Part shown: positions 1-9,527 of the stretch, piece after piece
Layout of the letters: every line of letters begins with the position of its first letter
Numbering within the stretch: the stretch's first letter is position 1
Source of the DNA: Candidatus Omnitrophota bacterium
GTDB taxonomy: Bacteria > Omnitrophota > Gorgyraeia > Zapsychrales > Zapsychraceae
Assembly: GCA_020429915.1 (NCBI GenBank)
Contig: JAGQKV010000007.1
Location: forward strand, 1-64,000
Length of the DNA stretch: 64,000 bases
Direction: 5' to 3'
Translations under genes and position numbers: made by a program
Notes under the pieces: model-generated
What the model was told of the DNA's origin: nothing
The model's database searches: none
Seen by the model: the letters and a program-made list of their open reading frames with translations, nothing else

Positions 1-2
1 GG

Positions 3-3000
3 GGGGGGAGGGTGCGCGGGGGGGTTGCCGGGCGGGGGGGGGGGGGGGGGGGCGGTTCGTCCTATGTCATCGGGGCTTCCCCGTCGACCGTGGACGGGTC
101 CGGGACCATGGCCGGGAATAATATGGATGACGATTATTCGGGAGACGCAGGGCGCGGCGGGGACGGCGGCGGGTTGAATTCCACCGGGACCGACGGGACC
201 ACGGGGCGGATCGTCATTACCTATATCGCCGAGGCCGTCGATATCTCCGGGACATCCGATCTGAGCGACGGTACCTTAGTTAAGATTGCGGTTAACGATA
301 TGCTGTGCACCCCGCAGGGCACCGTCAATTCCGGCGCGTGGAGCATCGAAAACGCGCCGGTGGGGGCCTCCGAGGTAGCCACGATCTGGGCGGAAGACGG
401 GGACGGCGACATCGCCACGGCGGATGAGGCGACGTCGGTCGCGATCTGGGACGGTGTAGGGACGATGACGGGAATGATCCTGAACCGCCACCAGCTGACT
501 CTCGGCAGCAACGACAATCAAACCTTCACCCTTTACGATCTCAGCCTTTATACCAACAGTGATGACGAAGACGTTATGCACATGACCACGTCCGGCACGA
601 CCCTGATCGTGGACGGTGACAGCAGCTACACCGATGAAGTCCTGCGCATCCTGTCCGGCAACACCCTGAGCGTGAGCAGTCCGGACGGGATCATCACGCA
701 TGATCTCAACCTGGACGGTGTGTTCACGCTGACGGGGACCATCGCGTTGTCCGGGGATTGGGACTCGACCGGCGGCACATTTACCAATACCGGATCGACC
801 GTCACCTTCAACAGTGCGAGCGCTGACCAGAATATAACCCCGAACGGCGAGAGTTTTTACAGTCTGGTCATCAACAACACCGCGTCGGCCGGCAGTGATG
901 ATGTCATTCCGGATGAAACCCTGGATGTCAACGGAACGTTTACCATCACCGACGGGGACCTGGACCTCGCGGCCAACAGTGTCGGGATGACGGTCTCCGG
1001 GGATTTTGTCGGCACGGGCGGGACCATCACCGGTACGGGGACCATCACCTTCGACGCCACGACCTCGCGGACCGTGGCCTCCAACAGTGTTTCCCTGCCC
1101 AATGTCGATTTCGACGGCAGTTCCGGGACATGGGTGCTGGAAGAAGGGCTGGATGTCAACGGTACTCTGAAGCTTTCGGACGGAACGCTGGATACCAATG
1201 TCTCCGAGAACAATACGGTTCGTGTCGCCGGCGCCTGGATCAACCGCGGCGGAAGCTTTTCGGAACGTGCCGGTACCGTTATTCTAGACGGGAATAACCA
1301 GTCGTTGATCGGTTCGGAGGATTTCTACAATTTGACGAAGGCCGTGACGATCGCCGGGACGTTGACTTTTGATTCCACCGGTTCGTTCACGGTGGCCAAT
1401 ACGCTCAACCTGAGCGGGATATCCGGGCAGCAACTGGGGCTGGTTTCGAGCAATCCCGGCAATGACTGGTATATCGCGGTCAACGGCGGCCAGCAGATCG
1501 CCAGTTTTGTCAACGTGCGCGATTCCGAGGTCGTCGGCACCTCGGGTAACGATATCCTCGGCGTACTCTCCATTGACGGCGGCGGCAACGACACCGCCGA
1601 TCCCTCGCCGCACTGGTTATTTGTTAACAGCTATTATTGGGTGGGTACCGCCGGCGGTAACACCAGTACCGCGTCAAACTGGTCGTCTACCGAGGCGGCT
1701 TGCGGGGGCGGTACTCCCGCAGCGGTACCGACGGTCAACGAAATCGCGGTCTTTACCAACTCGTGTCTGAATAACGCCACCGTGGATGCCACCTTTAACG
1801 TCGGCGGTATTCTGATTGAATCGGGTCACACCGGGACCATTACACCGAACGCACTGATTGACATTGATGGACCCTTTAATATGAATGACGGGACCATCGA
1901 CTTCAGCGTCAACAATACCGATATCACCATCAGCGGAAACGTGACCATTAACGCGGGCAGCGTGACGGCGGGGACGGGATCTTTAACATTAGATGGAGAT
2001 TTACTCTATTACGACATCAGCGATACGGATTTCGGTTCGGTGTATATCGGGTCCACCGCCAACACGATCACACTGACCTCCACAATGCTTGCCGGCGAGC
2101 TGAATGTCGTGAGCGGCAACACACTGTTTACGGACGGGTACGAGGTCGACGTCAACGGGAACATTACGATCGACGGGACCCTGGACGCGACCGATGGGAC
2201 GGACGGGAACACGACCGTCTTTGTCGCCGGGGACTGGGATATGACCAGCGGGGATTTTGTGAACACCAACACGACCGTCGCTTTTGACGGGACTTCAAAC
2301 GTGACCAGCAACGGCAAACCCTTCAATGACGTGCAAATCGGAACGTCTACGGCGGGAGGTTCGCTGACGACGGCGGACGACATGTACATCGACGGCGATT
2401 TGACCGTGGGGTCCGCCGCGACCACCGCATTCGACATCAGCAATGATACGGTTTACAGTTCGGCCAATTTCGACCTGGGTAATCTCGATACGTTCACCGT
2501 GACCAGCGGGACGGTACAATTCGACGGGTCCGCCTTGCAAACTGTCGCCAGCGAGAGCAATACGTACAATGTCTTGGAAGTGACAAATCAGTCCGCTTTC
2601 GGGGTCAACTTTACCGAGGCCTTTACCACGGCCGATTTGGTGGCGACGATGCAGGATGTCAAGATGCAGTTTTTGCAGTCGACCACCTTTACGGTCACCG
2701 GCAGCCTCAATCTTGTGGGGGTCCTCAATGGGGAAGTGGTCCTTAACAGCATCGACGGCAGCACACAGTTTGTCCTGGACGTCACCAACCAGGACCAGCA
2801 GGTCGAATACGTGAAGGTTGCCAATTCGGACGCGGCCAGTTTCGATATCACGGCGTACAACTCGGTCGATGACGGGGGTAATGATAATGGCGGATCATCC
2901 CCGTTTTGGATCTTTCCCGATCCGGACGGATTCGGAACGATCGCGTACACCGTGGCCGGCAATAATAGTTTTACCGTTCCCTGCGGAGTAACCGATATCA

Positions 3001-5288
3001 CGGTCAAGGCCTGGGGCGGCGGCGGTGGCGGCGGCGCCGGCGGGAGCAACGGCGCGGGAGGCGCCGGAGGTGGCGCCGCGTTTGCGGAGGCCGAATTGTC
3101 CGTAACACCGGGCGAGGTCCTGACTGTCCATGTCGGCGGCGGCGGGGCCGGAGGATCGACGGCGGGTAATGCCGGCGGTGGTGGCGGCGGTGGCGGCCGG
3201 TCTGAGGTGGAACGCTCAACGACGCCGCTAATCGTTGCCGGCGGCGGTGGTGGCGGCGGCGGCGGCGATAACTCATCGGCAACGGCCGGCGGCGCGGGGG
3301 GCGCCGGCGGCGGGGCGACCGGTATCGACGGCAGCGATTCCAGCAGCAGCGGCGGTGGCGGGGGAGGGACCACGTCCGGCGCCGGCGGCAGCGGCGGTGC
3401 CGCCGGGACCGGCGGGGAAAACGACGGGGTGGCCGGCGATCTGGAGACAGGTGGTGACGGTGCCAACGGCGGCGGCGGCGGTAACGGCACGGGCAGCGGC
3501 GCGGCCGGCGGGACGACCAACGGCGGGACCGCCGGTTCCGGAGTCAATAATTACGGCTCCGGCGGTGGTGGCGGTTCCGGTCGTTACGGCGGCGGCGGCG
3601 GCTCCAGTGCCCTCGCCGGAAATGCCGGCGGCGGTGGTGGCGGCGGGGGCTCATCGTATACAACGGGGTCGTCGACGTCGACCACGGACGGCTCCGGGAC
3701 CTCGGCCGGGAACAACGGGGACAGCGATTACGCCGGGAGTGCCGGTATGGGCGGCGCGGCGGGCGGGACCGGTGCCGGGGGGACATCCGGGAACAGCGGA
3801 CGGGTCGTTATTACTTACATTGCCTCGGCGGTGGATGTCTACGGCGTATCGGATTTGGCGGACAATACGACTATTGTCCTGGCGATCGAAGGGACATTGT
3901 GTTCCGGATTCAGCGGACCGGTCGTGGCCGGATCCTTCGCCATCCCCAATGCCCCCATCTTCAGCGGGGACACGATTACGGCTTGGGCCGAGGACGGCGA
4001 CGGGGATATCACCACGGCGGACGAGGCGACCGGCGTTACCCAGTGGGACGGGGTCGGTGCCATTACCAATCTTACTGTCAACCGGCATGTCTTGAGTATC
4101 GGCAGCGCCGACAACGCGACCATTACGGTTACCGACATGGCCCACTATACCAACAGTAATGATGAGGACATCATGTACGGGATTACCGGGAATGTGCTGC
4201 AGGTGGACTTCAACAGCTCGTACTCCGATGAGACGCTCAATATCATCAGCGGGAACACCCTGCATGTGTTGGCCGGTGTCGGCGCCGTCGCCCATGACGT
4301 GGATGTCAACGGCGTGCTGGACCTGGAAGGGACATTCGGATTCAGCGGTGATTGGGACTCCACGGGCGGGACCCTGAACGCCGCGACAACCTCCACGGTG
4401 ACCGTCCAGGGGACCATGGACCAAAGCATCATCAGTGCCTCCGAATCGTTTTACAACCTGGTCATCAACAATACCGGTGCTCCGGGGAGCGACGACATTA
4501 TTTTGGCCGACGCGCTGGATGTGGACGGAAGTCTGTCCATCACCGACGGTGATCTGGACGCCAATACCAATGACGTGCAGATCAACGTCGGCGGCAACTG
4601 GGTGATGGGCGGGTCCGGATCATTCGATGAAGGCACATCCACGGTTGTCTTTGACGCGGCGGCGGGTTCGGCCACCATAACGTCGTCGTCTTATTCGTTT
4701 TATAATATCAGCTTTGCCAGCGCGGGGGCGGGGACGGCCACGTTTGTTTTGCAGGACGCGCTCGGCGTGGAGGGCACGCTGGTGCTCACTACCGGCACGC
4801 TGGACGCCAACAGTTCCGGTGATTATGCCGTCAACGTCAATGGAAACTGGCGCAACAACGGCGGGACATTCGCGGCGCGATCCGGGACGGTCACGCTGAC
4901 CGGAGGTGACCAGGCCGTTTACGGATCGACGACTTTCTACAATTTGACCAAAACCGACATTGCCGACGATACCGACGTGGCGTTGACGTTTGAGACCGGT
5001 TCGACGCAAGTGATTACGGGATCGCTGTTGATTAACGGTGTGGACGAAGACGACCGGGTCGTTTTGGACAACACCGGGACCGCGACACGATTCAATTTGA
5101 ATGTCGTCAATTATTCGCCCACACTTTCCTATCTCGTGGTCTCAGATTCGGAAGCCCTGGGCAATGATATCACGGCCAACAATTCCACTGATCTGGCTAA
5201 CACCGACAGCGGGGAAGGTTCTCCGATGTGGATCTTCCCCGGCGCGTTCACTGGCCCCAAGCGGGGAGCAATAATTATGGTGGATTAA
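3..5288 (+). CDS. Giant glycine-rich beta-repeat surface protein, 5' partial
   Basis: The frame is open to the left edge, so the true start lies upstream; the GTG at 12 is only the first possible start codon inside the window. The visible part is about 1760 residues. It alternates polyglycine segments with long Ser/Thr/Asn/Asp-rich stretches built of short beta-strand repeats (N-W/D, 'GGTF', 'STVTF', 'FYNL' type). The glycine-rich part opens with a 'FTVPCGVTDITVKAWGGGG'-like strand, as in glycine-rich adhesin-type domains. Module ends carry an S-P-x-W-(I/L)-F motif, at about residues 537, 970 and 1740. There are no membrane segments, and no clear sorting signal follows the last module, which ends GAIIMVD. 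It is likely an extracellular fibre or adhesin; the function is inferred from composition only. The long antisense frames here are mirror images of the repeats. Confidence 0.7.
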   Translation, partial: GGRVRGGVAGRGGGGGGGSSYVIGASPSTVDGSGTMAGNNMDDDYSGDAGRGGDGGGLNSTGTDGTTGRIVITYIAEAVDISGTSDLSDGTLVKIAVNDMLCTPQGTVNSGAWSIENAPVGASEVATIWAEDGDGDIATADEATSVAIWDGVGTMTGMILNRHQLTLGSNDNQTFTLYDLSLYTNSDDEDVMHMTTSGTTLIVDGDSSYTDEVLRILSGNTLSVSSPDGIITHDLNLDGVFTLTGTIALSGDWDSTGGTFTNTGSTVTFNSASADQNITPNGESFYSLVINNTASAGSDDVIPDETLDVNGTFTITDGDLDLAANSVGMTVSGDFVGTGGTITGTGTITFDATTSRTVASNSVSLPNVDFDGSSGTWVLEEGLDVNGTLKLSDGTLDTNVSENNTVRVAGAWINRGGSFSERAGTVILDGNNQSLIGSEDFYNLTKAVTIAGTLTFDSTGSFTVANTLNLSGISGQQLGLVSSNPGNDWYIAVNGGQQIASFVNVRDSEVVGTSGNDILGVLSIDGGGNDTADPSPHWLFVNSYYWVGTAGGNTSTASNWSSTEAACGGGTPAAVPTVNEIAVFTNSCLNNATVDATFNVGGILIESGHTGTITPNALIDIDGPFNMNDGTIDFSVNNTDITISGNVTINAGSVTAGTGSLTLDGDLLYYDISDTDFGSVYIGSTANTITLTSTMLAGELNVVSGNTLFTDGYEVDVNGNITIDGTLDATDGTDGNTTVFVAGDWDMTSGDFVNTNTTVAFDGTSNVTSNGKPFNDVQIGTSTAGGSLTTADDMYIDGDLTVGSAATTAFDISNDTVYSSANFDLGNLDTFTVTSGTVQFDGSALQTVASESNTYNVLEVTNQSAFGVNFTEAFTTADLVATMQDVKMQFLQSTTFTVTGSLNLVGVLNGEVVLNSIDGSTQFVLDVTNQDQQVEYVKVANSDAASFDITAYNSVDDGGNDNGGSSPFWIFPDPDGFGTIAYTVAGNNSFTVPCGVTDITVKAWGGGGGGGAGGSNGAGGAGGGAAFAEAELSVTPGEVLTVHVGGGGAGGSTAGNAGGGGGGGGRSEVERSTTPLIVAGGGGGGGGGDNSSATAGGAGGAGGGATGIDGSDSSSSGGGGGGTTSGAGGSGGAAGTGGENDGVAGDLETGGDGANGGGGGNGTGSGAAGGTTNGGTAGSGVNNYGSGGGGGSGRYGGGGGSSALAGNAGGGGGGGGSSYTTGSSTSTTDGSGTSAGNNGDSDYAGSAGMGGAAGGTGAGGTSGNSGRVVITYIASAVDVYGVSDLADNTTIVLAIEGTLCSGFSGPVVAGSFAIPNAPIFSGDTITAWAEDGDGDITTADEATGVTQWDGVGAITNLTVNRHVLSIGSADNATITVTDMAHYTNSNDEDIMYGITGNVLQVDFNSSYSDETLNIISGNTLHVLAGVGAVAHDVDVNGVLDLEGTFGFSGDWDSTGGTLNAATTSTVTVQGTMDQSIISASESFYNLVINNTGAPGSDDIILADALDVDGSLSITDGDLDANTNDVQINVGGNWVMGGSGSFDEGTSTVVFDAAAGSATITSSSYSFYNISFASAGAGTATFVLQDALGVEGTLVLTTGTLDANSSGDYAVNVNGNWRNNGGTFAARSGTVTLTGGDQAVYGSTTFYNLTKTDIADDTDVALTFETGSTQVITGSLLINGVDEDDRVVLDNTGTATRFNLNVVNYSPTLSYLVVSDSEALGNDITANNSTDLANTDSGEGSPMWIFPGAFTGPKRGAIIMVD
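34..52 (+). repeat. Uninterrupted run of 19 G within the coding sequence
   Basis: Bases 34-52 are all G and encode glycine in frame. The equivalent polyglycine part of the second module, just before 3651, uses mixed GGC/GGT/GGG codons. A pure tract is prone to slipped-strand length change, but could also be a sequencing or assembly artefact at a contig end. Confidence 0.85.
57..4660 (+). repeat. Two tandem copies of a ~1200-residue module
   Basis: Copy 1 begins at the Gly-Gly-Ser-Ser-Tyr codons near 54-65 and copy 2 at 3648-3659. The serine codons align at 57 and 3651, an offset of 3594 bases (1198 codons). The parallel order covers the Gly-rich tail, the 'WAEDGDGDI(A/T)TADEA' segment, the 'YTNS(D/N)DEDIM' segment, the 'SGDWDSTGGT' segment and the 'LVINNT' segment. 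The copies have diverged strongly, so the duplication is old. Confidence 0.8.
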
Positions 5289-5409
5289 TGTCCACAATGC
5301 GCCGGCGGGATGGGGGACGCTATGCCCGACTCTCTGACGTCGCACAGCAAGATCGGCAGCAAGTCCCTAATGGGTATTCCAATTTTTACCGGTAACAAAG
5401 GAGGAGGAT

Positions 5410-6795
5410 ATGGAAGGAAACGCGAGTTTAAAAGAGGAAAATGACTATCTTAGACGAGTGATTCAGACGCAGGAGGTTACGAATAAATTGCTGCAGGCCT
5501 CACTGGAGGAGCCATCCTTAACCAAACTTCTGGAATTATGCATTGATCATATAGTTTCCGTTCCCCTGTTGCCATTTAAATCCAAGGGAGGCATTTTCCT
5601 GGTGGAGGGGGACCCCGAGGTCCTGGTGCTTAAAGCGCAACGCGGTTTTCCCGACTATTTGCTGTCGGCCTGCGCCCGCGTTCCTTTTGGAAAGTGTCTG
5701 TGCGGCAAGGCGGCGTTGAACAAGGACGTGGTGTTTGCCGGTTGTGTGGACCATGAACATGAGATTACCTACGACGGCATGTCCCCGCACGGCCATTATT
5801 GTGTGCCGTTCCTGCACGGCGACGAGGTGTTGGGCGTGATCAATTTGTATGTGGATGAAGGGCATGAGTTCCAGGAGCGGGAGTATGAATTTTTACAGGC
5901 CATCGGGAACGTCATATCCGGCGTGATCGTCCGCAGACAAACGGAGGCCGTTCTAAAGGACACCCAGTTGAAATTGGTGCAGTCCGGAAAATTGGCGGCC
6001 ATCGGTCAGCTGGCGGCCGGTGTGGCGCATGAAATCAATAATCCTATGGGGTTCATTGGCTCGAATATCGATGTTCTTAAAGACTACACCAATAATTTCC
6101 TGGAGATTATCGCGATGTCGGATACCTTGGTGGATTCCCTTCAAAACGGTCCGACCGATGAAACCCGTGAGATCATGCAACAGGTAAAGAAAAAGATTGC
6201 TGATAGCGATTTCACGTACATAACCGATGACATTCAGCAGCTTTTGGCGCAATCGAAACAGGGAGTCGAACGCATTCGAAATATCGTGGCAGACCTCAAA
6301 GAGTTCTCCAGCCATACCGACGAGGCTGTTGAATTGATAGACATCGAGAACTTATTACGCCGGGTGCTGCGCATCGCTGCCAACGAGATTGAATCGAAGG
6401 CCGATCTTAAAACAGACTTCGGCACGGTGGATAAAGTCATAGGTGACGCACAGAAATTGGGACAGGTATTTATCAATATTTTGATGAATGCCGTGCAGGC
6501 GATTGATGCAGACGGCGTGATTACCATCCGGACATATAAAGAACGGGACATGAACTGTATCGCCATATCGGACAACGGATGCGGGATTCCGGAGGAGAAC
6601 TTGACTGAGGTATTCAATCCGTTCTTCACGACCAAACCCGTAGGACAGGGGACTGGATTGGGATTGAATATTTGCTACAGTATCATCAACCAGATGCAAG
6701 GGGATATTACCGTAGAATCTACGGCAGGTCAGGGGACTACCTTTACGGTCTGGATTCCGTCTTCGCCGCAGGCGCCGGAAAACCGGGAAAACTAA
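5410..6795 (+). CDS. GAF-domain sensor histidine kinase (soluble)
   Basis: The product is 461 residues with no membrane segment. After a short N-terminal coiled coil comes a GAF domain (about 30-180) that is rich in Cys and His ('GKCLCGKAAL', then Cys-x-x-His and Gly-His-Tyr-Cys), so it may bind a ligand or metal. The dimerisation and phosphoacceptor region carries 'GVAHEINNP' with His207. The C-terminal ATPase domain shows an N-box (NILMNAVQAI), G1 (SDNGCGIP), an F-box (FNPFFTTKP) and G2 (GQGTGLGLN). An AAAGGAGGAGG ribosome-binding site just before the ATG fixes the start. The kinase core closely resembles those at 12601 and 15009, which suggests duplication. No response regulator is adjacent; the nearest is at 11320. 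Confidence 0.9.
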   Translation: MEGNASLKEENDYLRRVIQTQEVTNKLLQASLEEPSLTKLLELCIDHIVSVPLLPFKSKGGIFLVEGDPEVLVLKAQRGFPDYLLSACARVPFGKCLCGKAALNKDVVFAGCVDHEHEITYDGMSPHGHYCVPFLHGDEVLGVINLYVDEGHEFQEREYEFLQAIGNVISGVIVRRQTEAVLKDTQLKLVQSGKLAAIGQLAAGVAHEINNPMGFIGSNIDVLKDYTNNFLEIIAMSDTLVDSLQNGPTDETREIMQQVKKKIADSDFTYITDDIQQLLAQSKQGVERIRNIVADLKEFSSHTDEAVELIDIENLLRRVLRIAANEIESKADLKTDFGTVDKVIGDAQKLGQVFINILMNAVQAIDADGVITIRTYKERDMNCIAISDNGCGIPEENLTEVFNPFFTTKPVGQGTGLGLNICYSIINQMQGDITVESTAGQGTTFTVWIPSSPQAPENREN

Positions 6796-6975
6796 GGCAG
6801 AGCTGAGAATGCTCGGCTGAGCGCCGGTTGGTATGGTCTTTCTCATTGCCTTGCCGGACGACGCGGAGTAAAATACTTTGCACATGGACATTTCCTCCCG
6901 CACTCAGCCCGTATCGTCTCATTTGTCACATCTATCCCGCCGCGTGTTGGTGAATCGGATTTCCGGAGCGCCAAG

Positions 6976-8289
6976 ATGAAACAAAAAAGAGAGTATCTTC
7001 CGTATGTCATGATGCTGGTATTCACCGCCTGTATATTGCCGGCAGCGGAACGGCCGGCCGAGGCAAGTGAAATCTTTACCTTCGGCCGGGATTGTTACGA
7101 CTGGAGTCAGACGTACATTCTCGGCGAGGTCGATATCAATCCCGATTTTGTCACTGAGCACGCCGCTGTCGCCCGAATCATCCGAATAACCCCGTTGACG
7201 CTGGAAGTCCTGACGGCCGACGGCAAATATCTGGATCCGGGAGAGGGGGCTCATCGCGGCGCGCCATCACCGGCGCACACCATGGGAGAGATCGAACATG
7301 ATGAATTCTATCGGCCGGCCGTGACGCCCCCGGTCATAGATCAGCTGTCGTTGTATCAGTTCAACGATGTCGTTGGCGTGCGGTTTTACGTGCAAAACAA
7401 ATGTGATCCGGTCGGGCCCAGTCCGTGGCTGGTCTACGACATCCACCGCGTGGATACTTCGTCCGAAAATATGAATGACCGCTTCGTCCTGCTGCGTTAT
7501 GCGGACGGAACGGATCGACATTTGGTCATCTATCATGACGGCCGGATCGGGTATTTTATCGGGCACCCTCAAACACGGGTTTCCGGAAGGAGCCGTTTGA
7601 CCCGGGATGAATCTTTGGCCTTGCGTCGGTCTCTTCAGAATTTTGCTTCAACTTATCCGTATGCGATGCCCCCGGAGCCGGAAACCCTGGCAGAGGGATA
7701 TCTCATCATCACCCACGACCGGTACTTTGCGACGCCGCTGTCACCGTCCGCGGACGGAGTCGACGATATTCTGCAAGTCCTCCGGTCGGTGGACCGCCGG
7801 TTGCGTTTATCACAGGAGGTGAAGATCCGTTATTGGGACAAGACGGAGGCTAAGATGAATCCGTGGGACACGACGCATTTTACGTTGAAGGAATTGCTCG
7901 AAAGGCAAAGAGACGGCATCCCGATACGGGAAGGGCACCAGCTGACGCCCTATCTGAGAAACAATCTGGCGAAGCATCCGGATGACCCCGCGTTTATTGC
8001 GGACGGAGGCAAGGTGTACCACATTGTGCTGGGAGGATACGGTTACGACACCCTGCGGATCCGTGAAGTGACAGCCGCAAAGAATGAAACCCGCTGGCGG
8101 CTCTGGCCGTCAGACATCGGGGTCAGGCTGAAAGATATTCCGCCGGACGGTCTCATCGTCCCGTCCGAAAGTCTCCGGCAGGATGGCTATGATTTTCTGG
8201 AATCCATCGTTCACGATCCCCGCTTTGTAGAAGACGGTTTTGTCTACCGCAGTGTCCGGGTGACGTGGCGAAAGGCCGGCGCGTCGTAA
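6976..8289 (+). CDS. Exported protein of unknown function
   Basis: The product is 437 residues. It begins with a Sec signal peptide: MKQKREY, then a hydrophobic stretch, then cleavage around residues 25-30. The mature protein has no repeated unit or catalytic motif that I recognise. It contains several strand-like segments ('RFVLLRYADGTDRHLVIYH', 'DGRIGYFIG') and a later mixed alpha/beta part. A short 'ALAEGYLIITHDRYF'-like region is not diagnostic. It stands between the GAF kinase and the exported thioredoxin-fold gene, with about 180 and 160 bases of non-coding DNA on either side, so it may be monocistronic. The start was chosen for the signal peptide; its ribosome site is weak. Confidence 0.7.
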   Translation: MKQKREYLPYVMMLVFTACILPAAERPAEASEIFTFGRDCYDWSQTYILGEVDINPDFVTEHAAVARIIRITPLTLEVLTADGKYLDPGEGAHRGAPSPAHTMGEIEHDEFYRPAVTPPVIDQLSLYQFNDVVGVRFYVQNKCDPVGPSPWLVYDIHRVDTSSENMNDRFVLLRYADGTDRHLVIYHDGRIGYFIGHPQTRVSGRSRLTRDESLALRRSLQNFASTYPYAMPPEPETLAEGYLIITHDRYFATPLSPSADGVDDILQVLRSVDRRLRLSQEVKIRYWDKTEAKMNPWDTTHFTLKELLERQRDGIPIREGHQLTPYLRNNLAKHPDDPAFIADGGKVYHIVLGGYGYDTLRIREVTAAKNETRWRLWPSDIGVRLKDIPPDGLIVPSESLRQDGYDFLESIVHDPRFVEDGFVYRSVRVTWRKAGAS

Positions 8290-8452
8290 TCCGTCGGTCC
8301 CGCGGGGGCATCCGCGCCCCGACAGCGGCTTACCCTGAACGTATTGATTCCGCTCTGTCCCGGTAGTAAAATAAATCCTTACCGGAAAAACAGGTGCTCC
8401 GGGAGAAGCCGGAATGCCGTTCACCGATTCATCCCTGTGTAAGGAGGCCGCC

Positions 8453-9487
8453 ATGATCCGCCCCTTTCGTACCAACGTGATTCCTGTTGTGATTCTGCTG
8501 CTAACCGCCACCCAGGCCCTCGCTGCCGCGCCCGAGACACTGAAATGGCGCGACCTGGTCAATCGCCCCGAGCGCTGGCCTTCCGAGACGACCGTCAAAA
8601 ATGATCTGCAGTTTTCCAAATCCACCCTGTCCAAAGAAACACCGGTCAAGGTCTTCGAAGTCAAGGCCAACGGCGTCGACCTGATTGCGCCCGAGGGGTT
8701 CATCTTTGAGCAGTCCCCGCAGGATTGCAATCTTCTGGAAGACGCCAACACCTTCTGGTCGTCACTGACCGCTGAGCAAAAGGATCTGGATTGGAGCAAG
8801 ATCGTCGCCGATCGCACCTTGTGGCCGGACACGGTCACGCTGACTACCGACGTCTATTTTCGGCAAAATGCCAAGATCGACCAGGGAGAGCAGGTGCCGG
8901 TGGTTACGGTCGAGGCCGGACAAAAAGTCGTTATCATGCACCCGAAAGTCCAGGGGACCCTGCGGGTCAACAGCACTGAGACCGATATCTTCAGCCGGGC
9001 GCGGGAATTGGCCGGCAAACCCGAATCCGAGCGTCCCGGCATCATGGCCGCGGTCCTTGACGGCCGGTTGCTGGACGGCAACGGCCAGAAGCTCGATGCC
9101 AAACCGGCGGACTATTACATCATTTATTACGCGGCCTCGACCTGCCCGCGCTGTGCCGTGTTCTCTCCGAAGTTTGTGGAATACTACAATGAACACTTCG
9201 CCGGCCGGAACGACCTGCAGGTGGTGGTCTGGTCGACGGAACGGCCCAAGAGCAATATCTTGAAGTACATGCGCGACCATCAGATGCCGTTCGCGACCCT
9301 CAATGACGATGACGCCGGTATGGTGGTCTATGCCTTTCGCAAGCAGGGGGTGATCGTCAATATTCCCGGCTTTATCGTGATCGATCGTTTCGGCAGGGAA
9401 CTGTATTCGACCGGCGGAACCGGCGAGGCACAGACCATCCCCACGGCCGAGGCCTCGCTGGAAAAGATTGCTGCCCTGCTGCCTTGA
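8453..9487 (+). CDS. Exported thioredoxin-fold protein with CPRC motif and duplicated N-terminal domain
   Basis: The ATG at 8453 is preferred over the in-frame ATG at 8414 because TAAGGAGG lies just upstream of it and a signal peptide then starts the protein (MIRPFRTN..., cleavage after ATQALA or ALAAA). The product is 344 residues. Residues of about 30-100 and 105-180 look like two copies of one beta-rich domain, both beginning with W-(x)2-(L/I)V-x-(R/D)R-x-x-W-P. The C-terminal third is a thioredoxin-like fold with Cys231-Pro-Arg-Cys234 and a cis-proline region 'NIPGFIVID', of the tryparedoxin or nucleoredoxin kind. It probably acts as a periplasmic thiol-disulfide protein. The beta-CASP gene starts 40 bases downstream and may be co-transcribed. 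Confidence 0.8.
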   Translation: MIRPFRTNVIPVVILLLTATQALAAAPETLKWRDLVNRPERWPSETTVKNDLQFSKSTLSKETPVKVFEVKANGVDLIAPEGFIFEQSPQDCNLLEDANTFWSSLTAEQKDLDWSKIVADRTLWPDTVTLTTDVYFRQNAKIDQGEQVPVVTVEAGQKVVIMHPKVQGTLRVNSTETDIFSRARELAGKPESERPGIMAAVLDGRLLDGNGQKLDAKPADYYIIYYAASTCPRCAVFSPKFVEYYNEHFAGRNDLQVVVWSTERPKSNILKYMRDHQMPFATLNDDDAGMVVYAFRKQGVIVNIPGFIVIDRFGRELYSTGGTGEAQTIPTAEASLEKIAALLP

Positions 9488-9527
9488 CGGACAACTCTGT
9501 GCCGCTCTGGCGCAAGAAAGGAAAACC

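Noticed and set aside
2588..3547. Proline-rich minus-strand frame of 319 codons
   Set aside because: It is the reverse complement of the polyglycine repeats (GGC becomes GCC/CCG), so the proline content is an artefact.
3000..3830. Possible CRISPR or satellite array in the GGC-rich repeats
   Set aside because: Repeat units are irregular and in frame with glycine codons; there are no spacers of constant length.
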